From contig JAANDG010000207.1 in the NCBI GenBank assembly GCA_036852015.1, forward strand, positions 62,001 to 126,000: DNA of 64,000 nt. The letters are read 5' to 3'. The DNA comes from Pelodera strongyloides (lineage: Eukaryota > Nematoda > Chromadorea > Rhabditida > Rhabditidae). A model generated the notes under the pieces. That model worked only from the letters and a program-made list of their open reading frames with translations, did no database searches and was not told the origin of the DNA. This document shows positions 27,541-39,699 of the stretch, piece by piece; the stretch's first letter is position 1; the number at the start of each line of letters is the position of its first letter. A program made the translations under genes and the position numbers.

Positions 27541-28345
27541 GACCACCTAAACGACGAGGACCTCGTAAAAAACGCAATCTTTCTAGTCGTACTAATACTT
27601 TTCACAATCCGAACATTCTCGCACTATCGATTACCGCCGTTTGATGTTCACTAACAATAATATGACAGGAAAAATTCGTTAGGAAATTTTTCCTGGGTAA
27701 TTTGTTTTCCCGGGGAATTTTTTCCGTAAGAATGGTGAATACGGCCTCTGGAAGCCGATTTATCTCCGCCGGTTTTACCCATCTACCAACTTTTACACCT
27801 TTGGTATGGTGAGGGGGTTCCGGGCCGGGATCGATAGGTGTCGTGAGCAAGGGCCTAGCCACTGTAATAAACGGCTCTCTAACTTTGTCGCTATCTCAAC
27901 ACCATTATCTATTTTGGCTCTATTTGCCTATAGCGTTATTTTCGGGCAGGTACATTGCACCAGCTGTTGAATTGAACGATTGGACTAATTGTTATTTATA
28001 TGTGGGTTTACAATACATACCAAAAACAAACAAAGGGCGATTTGAAATTTTTGATCGTAGTAAATAGTTGCTTTCCATAGTGGGCATGCAAATTGTGTGC
28101 TGGCTTGCAAAATGACTTGCGAATTATGTTTAGGTTTGAAAACTGCCTTGCATACGATAGATTATTTTATTTGACTTCGAGTTCTTTAGATTAATTAATT
28201 CCTCCAAACTAAAGCGCTGAACCTTATAATGCTTCTTTTTTGGAAAGTCAAACCATCTTCGTTCGACAAACGGAAAGAAATATAGGGTGTATTTTCATGA
28301 GCCTCCTATACATCTCCCATTCTCCTTCAATAAACAATAAATTCA
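27541..28345. other. Repeat-derived intergenic sequence
   Basis: 27650-27765 matches one arm of the 45190-46316 element (CCCGGGGAATTTTTTCCGTA then TGGTGAATACGGCCTCTG). I see nothing else recognisable. Confidence 0.5.
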
Positions 28346-28425
28346 GTTATGATGTGGTCTAATGAATGGCAACTACCACTCGCCCCCAATAAGAGCATTG
28401 TTTTGAATATTGGCAAAGGGCTGGC
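28346..28425 (+). pseudogene. CR1/Jockey-type LINE reverse transcriptase fragment
   Basis: The + strand encodes MMWSNEWQLPLAPNKSIVLN, matching the W...W.L.LN..KS.VL.. segment just after the catalytic box of CR1/Jockey-group reverse transcriptases. Only this short piece is recognisable. It may come from the same family as the LINE at 63112-64000. Confidence 0.5.
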
Positions 28426-29026
28426 CACCCATTCCGCACTTACAGTTGGCCTACGCTCTGGAGCGCACTACTTCGGTAGACCAGAGCGGACTGCAGGGAC
28501 AGGGAGGGACCCCTTCGGGGCCCTGAATAACAGTCCTAGCCTTACCTTAAACTTCAACCTTTTAACGTTCGTCCCATATTAGAGTATGGAATTTCACCCA
28601 ACAAAGAATAGCCGCAATACAAGGTTACTTGAGTCTCCTTTTTAGAAAATTGACAAGAATAGCTTTTAGAAGAAGTGGTACATCCCACAACTCATACCCA
28701 CCGACTACAAATGATTGACCTTGATACACAATATATCCGCAGACAAAAACATGACGTAGTCACTTGTTTTAAGCTAATTATCCTGGAAATCAAGCTGAAA
28801 ATATATAGTCACAGTGTTTTACCCAAGGAAACACTGTGGAGACATGTTCAAACAGACATATCTAGTCACAACGTTTCACAGTACTCAAGAAACACTGCAA
28901 GCTGATACTAGTCGCAGCGTTTCACAGTAATGAAGAAACTCTGTGGAGGCATGTTTAAGCTGAAAATATATAGTCACAGCGTTTCACAGTACTCAAGAAA
29001 CACTATGGGTGTGGAGACATGTTTAA

Positions 29027-29469
29027 AGGAGGAGGCGCACGAGATCTAAGTGTACCATTTCTTTATTCTTATCGATAGATGACGGCATTTGCTTCCAATA
29101 AACATGCCTTACGAAGCAAAAACTTTTAATTAGAAGGAATAAATCAGCATAATGCTCAGGATTTTATCTAAATTCTTGACCGTAGCCTTTGTGTCCCGAG
29201 GGTATCTGGCTCTTATTGTATGTGTCCCGAGGGTATCTAGCTATAGTTGCACCCTTATTTTCTTATTTTGAGTCTCCCAGATACCCTCGGGACACACACA
29301 ATTACAAAGGCTACGGTCAAGAATTTAGATAAAATTTTGAGCATTATTCTGATTTAATCCTTCTAATTAAAAGCTTTTGCTTCGTAAGACATCTTTCTTG
29401 GAAGCAAATGCCGTCATCTATCGATAAGAAGGAATAAATCGTACACTTAGATCTCGTGCGCCTCCTCCT
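29027..29469. mobile_element. TTAA element, family F5, in satellite
   Basis: TTAA at 29023-29026 and 29470-29473 flanks ends AGGAGGAGGCGCACGAG / CTCGTGCGCCTCCTCCT. The whole 443 bp is one long hairpin (CTATCGATA..GACGGCATTTGC inverted). The empty satellite monomer reads GTTTAAGCTG, matching a single TTAA. Confidence 0.92.
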
Positions 29470-29775
29470 TTAAGCTGAAAATATCTAGTCACAGCATTTC
29501 GCAGTACCCCAGAAACACAGTACTCAAGAAACACTGTGGCGACGTGTTTAAGCTCAAAAATATCTAGTCACAGCGTTTCACAGTACTCAAGAAACACTGT
29601 GGAGAAATGTTTAAGCTGAAAATATCTAGGCACAGCGTTTCGCAGTACTCAAGAAACACTGTGGAGAAATGTTTAAGCTGAAAATATCTAGGCACAGCGT
29701 TTCGCAGTACCCCAGAAACACTGTGGAGACATGTTCAAGCTGAAAATATATAGTCACAGTGCTTTACTACTCAAT

Positions 29776-29890
29776 AGCCCGTATTCTCGGGTCGACGGGA
29801 ATGTTCCGTTTGGGAGCTCATTCGTATGCAAAATTTGCATACAAAGGATTTCCCAAATGGAACGTTCCCGTCGACCCGAGAATACGGGCT
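29776..29890. mobile_element. 115-bp palindromic element with 3-bp AAT duplication
   Basis: The ends AGCCCGTATTCTCGGG / CCCGAGAATACGGGCT are near-perfect to the centre. The flanks are ACTC-AAT and AAT-GAACTCC, and neighbouring satellite monomers show the empty site ACTCAATGAACTCC. The insertion therefore duplicated AAT. A relative is at 49222-49368. Confidence 0.92.
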
Positions 29891-29944
29891 AATGAACTCC
29901 GGGGAGACGTACTCAAGCTGAAACTATCTGAAACAGCGTTTTAA

Positions 29945-30367
29945 AGGATCGCAGTCACTACAAATTCGTATTTTTTATTCGCTTTTCATTAATTGTTCAA
30001 GTATGTGAAGAAAATGACGATTCCAGCGCCAAAGTACGGCAAAACGAACTCAGGGAGAGAAATCCCTGTTTATGACTTTTACTTATATACCGTAGTTTAT
30101 AATTGCCCCTATAGAGTTTCATAATAAATACCCTGCAGTGATAAACCACGCGCCAGGTGTAACACTGCAGGCTGTTCACTCTCCAAGTACCCCTGGCAAT
30201 TGCATATATGCACCGGCGTCGGTCATTTATCAAAACTGATTCTCATTGATTTCTCTCCCTGAGTTCCTTTTTATGTGGATTTTTATGGGTTGCATATTGT
30301 TTTATAAATCTGCTTGCATCTAATAAAAATCGAATAAAAAAGTTGATTTTGAAGTGACTGCCTTCCT
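29945..30367. mobile_element. TTAA element, family F4, in satellite
   Basis: TTAA at 29941-29944 and 30368-30371 flanks ends AGGATCGCAGTCAC and GTGACTGCCTTCCT. Satellite monomers with the empty site read ATTTTAAGGTGCTC. It is related to 18170-18596. Confidence 0.9.
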
Positions 30368-32242
30368 TTAAGGTGCTCAAGAAACACTGTGGAGACATGT
30401 TTAAGCTGAAAATATCTAGAAACAGCGTTTCACAGTACTCAAGAAACACTGTGGCGACGTGTTCAAGCTAAAATATCTAGCCACAGCGTTTCACAGTAAA
30501 CAAGAAACATTGTGGAGACGAATTCAAGCTGAAAATATCAAGTCACAGCGTTCCACAGTACTCAAGAAACACTATGGAGGCATGTTCAAGCTGAAAATAT
30601 ATAGTCACAGTGTTTTACTACTCAATGAACTCCGGGGAGACGTACTCAAGCTGAAACAATCTGGCCACAGCATTTTAAGGTGCTCAAGAAACTCTGTGGA
30701 GACATGTTTAAGCTGAAAATATCTAGTCACAGCGTTTCACACAACTCAAGCTCAAGAAACTCTGTGGATACATGTTTAAGCTGAAAATATCTAGTCACAG
30801 CGTTTCACAGTACTCAAGAAACACTTTGGAGACATGTTTAAGCTGAAAATATCTAGTCACAGCGTTTCACAGTACTCAAGAAACACTTTGGAGACATGTT
30901 TAAGCTGGAAATATCTAGTCACAGCGTTTCACTGTGGAGACATGCTTAAGCTGAAAATATCTAGTCACAGCGTTTCACAGTACTCAAGAGACAATGTGGC
31001 GACGAGTTCAAGCTAAAATAGCTAGTCACAATGTTTCACAGTACTCAAGAAACTCTGTGGAGACATGTTTAAGCTGAAAATATCTAGGCACAGCGTTTCA
31101 CAGTACTCAAGAAACACTTTGGAGACATGTTTAAGCTGGAAATATCTAGTCACAGCGTTTCACAGTACTCAAGAAACACTGTGGAGACATGCTTAAGCTG
31201 AAAATATCTAGTCACAGCGTTTCACAGTACTCAAGAAACACTTTGGAGACATGTTTAAGCTGGAAATATCTAGTCACAGCATTTCACAGTACTCAAGAAA
31301 CACTGTGGAGACATGTTTAAGCTGAAAATATCTAGTCACAGCGTTTCACAGTACTTAAGAAACACTTTGGAGACATGTTTAAGCTGAAAATATCTAGTCA
31401 CAGCGTTTCACAGTACTCAAGAAACACTGTGGTGACGTGTTCAAGCTAAAATAACTAGTCACAATGTTTTACTACTCAATGAACTCCGGGGAGACGTACT
31501 CAAGCTGAAACAATCTGGCCACAGCATTTTAAGGTGCTCAAGAAACTCTGTGGAGACATGTTTAAGCTGAAAATATCTAGTCACAGCGTTTCACACAACT
31601 CAAGCTCAAGAAACTCTGTGGAGACATGTTTAAGCTGAAAATATCTAGTCACAGCGTTTCACAGTACTCAAGAAACACTTTGGAGACATGTTTAAGCTGG
31701 AAATATCTAGTCACAGCATTTCACAGTACTCAAGAAACACTGTGGAGACATGTTTAAGCTGAAAATATCTAGTCACAGCGTTTCACAGTACTTAAGAAAC
31801 ACTTTGGAGACATGTTTAAGCTGAAAATATCTAGTCACAGCGTTTCACAGTACTCAAGAAACACTGTGGTGACGTGTTCAAGCTAAAATAGCTAGTCACA
31901 ATGTTTTACTACTCAATGAACTCCGGGGAGACGTACTCAAGCTGAAACAATCTGGCCACAGCATTTTAAGGTGCTCAAGAAACTCTGTGGAGACATGTTT
32001 AAGCTGAAAATATCTAGTCACAGCGTTTCACACAACTCAAGCTCAAGAAACTCTGTGGAGACATGTTTAAGCTGAAAATATCTAGTCACAGCGTTTCACA
32101 GTACTCAAGAAACACTTTGGAGACATGTTTAAGCTGAAAATATCTAGTCACAGCGTTTCACAGTACTCAAGAAACACTTTGGAGACATGTTTAAGCTGAA
32201 AATATCTAGTCACAGCGTTTCACACTGTGGAGACATGTTTAA

Positions 32243-32634
32243 AGGGACAGGCCCATCAAAATAACCCTATATTTACGATACGTTCATAATGACTATCAAG
32301 CATTTTTATTATTATAATATATACAAACTAAATTTCACCATTATTCGCCCTGTAAAACTTTTTTCCAATGCGCTCAACGCATATGTATACCATAACACTG
32401 CAGATTTCAAAGCTATATATGCAAATTTTAATCGCATTTATAATTCACAATAAATTTGCATAGACGACAAGGATATTTGCGGCTTTACGGTATACATTTA
32501 AGCTGAGCGTATCGTAAAAAAGTTTTCCATGGCAAATCAATGTGAAATTTAGTTTGTATATATTGTAATAAAAATGCTTGATAGTCATTATGAACGTATC
32601 GTAAATATAGGTTTACTTTGATGGGCCTGTCCCT
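32243..32634. mobile_element. TTAA element, family F3, satellite copy 1
   Basis: The ends AGGGACAGGCCCATC / GATGGGCCTGTCCCT are flanked by TTAA (32239-32242, 32635-32638). It is 392 bp and non-coding. It differs from copies 2 and 3 in its centre (CGCATTTATAATTCAC against CGCTTTATAATCTCAC). Confidence 0.92.
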
Positions 32635-34736
32635 TTAAGCTGAAAATATCTAGTCACACACACCACAGCGTTTCACAGTACTCAAGAGACAATGTGGCGA
32701 CGAGTTCAAGCTAAAATAGCTAGTCACAATGTTTCACAGCACTCAAGAAACTCTGTGGAGACATGTTTAAGCTGAAAATATCTAGTCACAGCGTTTCACA
32801 GTACTCAAGAAACACTTTGGAGACACGTGTAAGCTGAACATATCTAGTCACAGCGTTTCACAGTACTCAAGAGACAATGTGGCGACGTGTTCAAGCTAAA
32901 ATAGCTAGTCACAATGTTTCACAGTACTCAAGAAACTCTGTGGAGACATGTTTAAGCTGAAAATATCTAGGCACAGCGTTTCACAGTACTCAAGAAACAC
33001 TTTGGAGACATGTTTAAGCTGGAAATATCTAGTCACAGCGTTTCACAGTACTCAAGAAACACTGTGGAGACATGCTTAAGCTGAAAATATCTAGTCACAG
33101 CGTTTCACAGTACTCAAGAGACAATGTGGCGACGTGTTCAAGCTAAAATAGCTAGTCACAATGTTTCACAGTACTCAAGAAACTCTGTGGAGACATGTTT
33201 AAGCTGAAAATATCTAGTCACAGCGTTTCACAGTACTCAAGAAACACTTTGGAGACACGTTTAAGCTGAAAATATCTAGTCACAGCGTTTCACAGTACTC
33301 AAGAGACAATGTGGCGACGTGTTCAAGCTAAAATAGCTAGTCACAATGTTTCACAGTACTCAAGAAACTCTGTGGAGACATGTTTAAGCTGAAAATATCT
33401 AGGCACAGCGTTTCACAGTACTCAAGAAACACTTTGGAGACATGTTTAAGCTGGAAATATCTAGTCACAGCGTTTCACAGTACTCAAGAAACACTGTTGG
33501 AGACATGTTTAAGCTGAAAATATCTAGTCACAGCGTTTCACAGTACTCAAGAGACAATGTGGCGACGTGTTCAAGCTAAAATAGCTAGTCACAATGTTTC
33601 ACAGTACTCAAGAAACTCTGTGGAGACATGTTTAAGCTGAAAATATCTAGTCACAGCGTTTCACAGTACTCAAGAAACACTTTGGAGACACGTTTAAGCT
33701 GAAAATATCTAGTCACAGCGTTTCACAGTACTCAAGAGACAATGTGGCGACGTGTTCAAGCTAAAATAGCTAGTCACAATGTTTCACAGTACTCAAGAAA
33801 CTCTGTGGAGACATGTTTAAGCTGAAAATATCTAGGCACAGCGTTTCACAGTACTCAAGAAACACTTTGGAGACATGTTTAAGCTGGAAATATCTAGTCA
33901 CAGCGTTTCACAGTACTCAAGAAACACTGTGGAGACATGCTTAAGCTGAAAATATCTAGTCACAGCGTTTCACAGTACTCAAGAGACAATGTGGCGACGT
34001 GTTCAAGCTGAAAATAGCTAGTCACAATGTTTCACAGTACTCAAGAAACTCTGTGGAGACATGTTTAAGCTGAAAATATCTAGTCACAGCGTTTCACAGT
34101 ACTCAAGAAACACTTTGGAGACACGTTTAAGCTGAAAATATCTAGTCACAGCGTTTCACAGTACTCAAGAAACACTTTGGAGACATGTTTAAGCTGGAAA
34201 TATCTAGTCACAGCATTTCACAGTACTCAAGAAACACTGTGGAGACATGTTTAAGCTGAAAATATCTAGTCACAGCGTTTCACAGTACTCAAGAAACACT
34301 TGGAGACATGTTTAAGCTGAAAATATCTAGTCACATCGTTTCACAGTACTCAAGAGACACTGTGGTGACGTGTTCAAGCTAAAATAGCTAGTCACAATGT
34401 TTTACTACTCAATGAACTCCGGGGAGACGTACTCAAGCTGAAACAATCTGGCCACAGCATTTTAAGGTGCTCAAGAAACTCTGTGGAGACATGTTTAAGC
34501 TGAAAATATCTAGTCACAGCGTTTCACACAACTCAAGCTCAAGAAACTCTGTGGAGACATGTTTAAGCTGAAAATATCTAGTCACAGCGTTTCACAGTAC
34601 TCAAGAAACACTTTGGAGACATGTTTAAGCTGAAAATATCTAGTCACAGCGTTTCACAGTACTCAAGAAACACTTTGGAGACATGTTTAAGCTGGAAATA
34701 TCTAGTCACAGCGTTTCACTGTGGAGACATGTTTAA

Positions 34737-35127
34737 AGGGACAGGCCCATCAAAATAACCCTATATTTACGATACGTTCATAATGACTATCAAGCATTTT
34801 TATTATTATAATATATACAAACTAAATTTCACCATTATTCGCCCTGTAAAACTTTTTTCCAATGCGCTCAACGCATATGTATACCATAACACTGCAGATT
34901 TCAAAGCTATATATGCAAATTTTAATCGCTTTATAATCTCACAATAAATTTGCATAGACGACAAGGATATTTGCGGCTTTACGGTATACATTTAAGCTGA
35001 GCGTATCGTAAAAAAGTTTTCCATGGCAAATCAATGTGAAATTTAGTTTGTATATATTGTAATAAAAATGCTTGATAGTCATTATGAACGTATCGTAATA
35101 TAGGTTTACTTTGATGGGCCTGTCCCT
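34737..35127. mobile_element. TTAA element, family F3, satellite copy 2
   Basis: The ends and TTAA flanks (34733-34736, 35128-35131) match copy 1. Its flanking monomers are nearly the same as those of copy 3, 1741 bp downstream, so these two arose by duplication of array plus insert. Confidence 0.92.
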
Positions 35128-36477
35128 TTAAGCTGAAAATATCTAGTCACAGCGTTTCACAGTACTCAAGAGACAATGTGGCGACGAGTTCAAGCTAAAA
35201 TAGCTAGTCACAATGTTTCACAGCACTCAAGAAACTCTGTGGAGACATGTTTAAGCTGAAAATATCTAGTCACAGCGTTTCACAGTACTCAAGAAACACT
35301 TTGGAGACACGTTTAAGCTGAACATATCTAGTCACAGCGTTTCACAGTACTCAAGAGACAATGTGGCGACGTGTTCAAGCTAAAATAGCTAGTCACAATG
35401 TTTCACAGTACTCAAGAAACTCTGTGGAGACATGTTTAAGCTGAAAATATCTAGGCACAGCGTTTCACAGTACTCAAGAAACACTTTGGAGACATGTTTA
35501 AGCTGGAAATATCTAGTCACAGCGTTTCACAGTACTCAAGAAACACTGTGGAGACATGCTTAAGCTGAAAATATCTAGTCACAGCGTTTCACAGTACTCA
35601 AGAGACAATGTGGCGACGTGTTCAAGCTAAAATAGCTAGTCACAATGTTTCACAGTACTCAAGAAACTCTGTGGAGACATGTTTAAGCTGAAAATATCTA
35701 GTCACAGCGTTTCACAGTACTCAAGAAACACTTTGGAGACACGTTTAAGCTGAAAATATCTAGTCACAGCGTTTCACAGTACTCAAGAGACAATGTGGCG
35801 ACGTGTTCAAGCTAAAATAGCTAGTCACAGCGTTTCACAGTACTCAAGAGACAATGTGGCGACGTGTTCAAGCTAAAATAGCTAGTCACAATGTTTCACA
35901 GTACTCAAGAAACTCTGTGGAGACATGTTTAAGCTGAAAATATCTAGTCACAGCGTTTCACAGTACTCAAGAAACACTTTGGAGACACGTTTAAGCTGAA
36001 AATATCTAGTCACAGCGTTTCACAGTACTCAAGAAACACTTTGGAGACATGTTTAAGCTGAAAATATCTAGTCACAGCGTTTCACAGTACTCAAGAAACA
36101 CTGTGGTGACGTGTTCAAGCTAAAATAGCTAGTCACAATGTTTTACTACTCAATGAACTCCGGGGAGACGTACTCAAGCTGAAACAATCTGGCCACAGCA
36201 TTTTAAGGTGCTCAAGAAACTCTGTGGAGACATGTTTAAGCTGAAAATATCTAGTCACAGCGTTTCACACAACTCAAGCTCAAGAAACTCTGTGGAGACA
36301 TGTTTAAGCTGAAAATATCTAGTCACAGCGTTTCACAGTACTCAAGAAACACTTTGGAGACATGTTTAAGCTGAAAATATCTAGTCACAGCGTTTCACAG
36401 TACTCAAGAAACACTTTGGAGACATGTTTAAGCTGGAAATATCTAGTCACAGCGTTTCACTGTGGAGACATGTTTAA

Positions 36478-36869
36478 AGGGACAGGCCCATCAAAATAAC
36501 CCTATATTTACGATACGTTCATAATGACTATCAAGCATTTTTATTATTATAATATATACAAACTAAATTTCACCATTATTCGCCCTGTAAAACTTTTTTC
36601 CAATGCGCTCAACGCATATGTATACCATAACACTGCAGATTTCAAAGCTATATATGCAAATTTTAATCGCTTTATAATCTCACAATAAATTTGCATAGAC
36701 GACAAGGATATTTGCGGCTTTACGGTATACATTTAAGCTGAGCGTATCGTAAAAAAGTTTTCCATGGCAAATCAATGTGAAATTTAGTTTGTATATATTG
36801 TAATAAAAATGCTTGATAGTCATTATGAACGTATCGTAAATATAGGTTTACTTTGATGGGCCTGTCCCT
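36478..36869. mobile_element. TTAA element, family F3, satellite copy 3
   Basis: It is almost identical to copy 2, including the central variant; TTAA is at 36474-36477 and 36870-36873. A 61-codon minus-strand frame present in copies 2 and 3 is not a gene. Confidence 0.92.
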
Positions 36870-38545
36870 TTAAGCTGAAAATATCTAGTCACAGCGTTTC
36901 ACAGTACTCAAGAGACAATGTGGCGACGAGTTCAAGCTAAAATAGCTAGTCACAATGTTTCACAGCACTCAAGAAACTCTGTGGAGACATGTTTAAGCTG
37001 AAAATATCTAGTCACAGCGTTTCACAGTACTCAAGAAACACTTTGGAGACACGTTTAAGCTGAACATATCTAGTCACAGCGTTTCACAGTACTCAAGAGA
37101 CAATGTGGCGACGTGTTCAAGCTAAAATAGCTAGTCACAATGTTTCACAGTACTCAAGAAACTCTGTGGAGACATGTTTAAGCTGAAAATATCTAGGCAC
37201 AGCGTTTCACAGTACTCAAGAAACACTTTGGAGACATGTTTAAGCTGGAAATATCTAGTCACAGCGTTTCACAGTACTCAAGAAACACTGTGGAGACATG
37301 CTTAAGCTGAAAATATCTAGTCACAGCGTTTCACAGTACTCAAGAGACAATGTGGCGACGTGTTCAAGCTAAAATAGCTAGTCACAATGTTTCACAGTAC
37401 TCAAGAAACTCTGTGGAGACATGTTTAAGCTGAAAATATCTAGTCACAGCGTTTCACAGTACTCAAGAAACACTTTGGAGACACGTTTAAGCTGAAAATA
37501 TCTAGTCACAGCGTTTCACAGTACTCAAGAGACAATGTGGCGACGTGTTCAAGCTAAAATAGCTAGTCACAATGTTTCACAGTACTCAAGAAACTCTGTG
37601 GAGACATGTTTAAGCTGAAAATATCTAGGCACAGCGTTTCACAGTACTCAAGAAACACTTTGGAGACATGTTTAAGCTGGAAATATCTAGTCACAGCGTT
37701 TCACAGTACTCAAGAAACACTGTGGAGACATGCTTAAGCTGAAAATATCTAGTCACAGCGTTTCACAGTACTCAAGAGACAATGTGGCGACGTGTTCAAG
37801 CTAAAATAGCTAGTCACAATGTTTCACAGTACTCAAGAAACTCTGTGGAGACATGTTTATCAAGAAACACTTTGGAGACATGTTTAAGCTGGAAATATCT
37901 AGTCACAGCATTTCACAGTACTCAAGAAACACTGTGGAGACATGTTTAAGCTGAAAATATCTAGTCACAGCGTTTCACAGTACTTAAGAAACACTTTGGA
38001 GACATGTTTAAGCTGAAAATATCTAGTCACAGCGTTTCACAGTACTCAAGAAACACTGTGGTGACGTGTTCAAGCTAAAATAACTAGTTACAACGTTTCA
38101 CAGTACTCAAGAAACGCTGTGGAGAATGTTTAAGCTGAAAATTTCTAGTCACAGCGTTTTACAGCACTCAAGAAACACTGTGGGTGGAGACACGTACAAA
38201 CTGAGAGTATCTAGTCACATCGTTTCACAGTACTCAAGGAACACTGTGGAGACACGTTCAAGCTGAAAATATCTAGTCACAGTGTCACAGTCACAGCGTT
38301 TTACTACTCAAGGAATTCCGCGGAGACGTAGTCAAGCTGAAAATATTTAGGCACCGCGTTTTACAGCACTCAAGAAACACTGTGGAGACATGTTCAAGCT
38401 GAGAGTATCTAGTCGCATCGTTTCACAGTACTCAAGAAAAACTGTGGAGACATGTTTAAGATGAAAATATCTAGTCACATCGTTTACAGCACTCAATGAA
38501 CATTGTGCAGAAATTTTCAAGACGGAATATCTTGCCACAACGTTT

Positions 38546-39699
38546 TTGCAGTACTGAAGAGACACACACTTTCGATATCAAAATGCGGAAAACTAAGTAC
38601 AAAGCTTCTAGGAAGGAAGTGTTCCAGTGAAGTTGATGTCCATCCTATCAAAAAGAAACCGTTCCGTCTCAAACGAGCCTCGCAAATAGAAGAATGTTTT
38701 CACTTAACTTAGCACCTGAGAAGAGGCGTAAATGAGGTCCACAGCTGCTGAAGTTGCGGATGTAAGCTCGACGCACACACATTTTTATACGTTTTGCCGT
38801 CTGATTATACTGCAGTTTAAAAGTTTGAACTCTACCACTTATTTTACCGCCTGCCATGTATCGGCAGAATTTTTCTCAACGCTATTAGATGAGGAAACGT
38901 ATCCTATTGCTGAATAACCTGCATGCACGCAATTAGAATAGCTGGTATACGCATACCACAAAAAATCAGCATATTGTATTCAAATTTTAATTCACTAATC
39001 AACAACAGCACACGCACCACAACCGGTGGATGCTGCAACCACATTTTACACCTTATTTCCTATTCGTATTTAATTATATGTTCTCATCATTACTCCGCCT
39101 GTATCCAATCCATATCGTCAACAACCAAATCCGTGTGACATGAAATCGAAAATCCGTGCAACACCTAAACCCGAAATTTTTCCCATATCAGTTTGGCACA
39201 TCTATTATGAAACGTATCCTACCTAGCTCAACACTGCACGCAATTAGCATAACTGGCAGGCCACACAAAATTAGCATATCTAATCGCATGCAAATTTTGA
39301 GTTTACTCAAATTTCGCTGCTCTCCACAACTTCAGGGTGATACTACAACTACATTTTAGATTTATTACATTTTAAGGTACTGCAACAAGACTCATTTTTC
39401 TACATGTATCCAGTATCCAGCTAGTTTTAATTGGGAAAATTATGTTCCTGAATCTTACCCAATTAGTCGAACTCGCAGATTACAAAACTAGTATAGTGAG
39501 TTGCATACAAATAAAAGCCCCCAGGAAAAGTGAAGTGATTCAAAAGGCACAATCCAAATTCTTCCAATTGTAATTGTACTAAATTCAACTCGGTCGTTTT
39601 TTTCGTATTCACGCTCCAGCCCTCACGCCGTGTTCGTAAGATCCATGAGGCAATCATTAAGTGATTTAATAATAATAATAATTTATTTCCAGGTTTCAG
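38546..39699. other. Intergenic between satellite and gene D
   Basis: No recognisable gene. Two loosely similar stretches (about 38900-39060 and 39200-39360) share GCACGCAATTAG, AAAATTAGCATAT and ACAACTACATTTTA-like words, which suggests an old duplication. A short (AAT)n run ends just before gene D (39667-39683). Confidence 0.45.

Larger units (their letters stand above)
28755..38545 (+). repeat. 62-bp satellite array, about 9.8 kb with insertions
   Basis: The monomer reads approximately CTAGTCACAGCGTTTCACAG then TACTCAAGAAACACTTTGGA then GACATGTTTAAGCTGAAAATAT (62 bp; for example 30791 to 30853). Monomers are diverged at both edges and most alike at 30.7-38 kb. Variant monomers recur in fixed order: the form with GAGACAATGTGGCGACG starts at 32871, 33118, 33303, 33551, 33736 and 33983, alternating steps of about 247 and 185 bp. 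That gives a 432-bp higher-order unit of seven monomers. Many units contain CACAG(C/T)GTTTC paired with GAAACACTGTG around AGTACT, so they can form a stem-loop. Seven transposons are inserted. Short frames within it are repeat artefacts. Confidence 0.95.

Noticed and set aside
34806..36732. Identical 61-codon minus-strand frames at 34806-34991 and 36547-36732
   Set aside because: They lie wholly inside two copies of the same F3 palindromic element; the identity reflects the duplication.
30700..38200. CRISPR-like regular repeats
   Set aside because: Repeats are directly adjacent 62-bp monomers with no unique spacers, in a eukaryotic intron-containing context.
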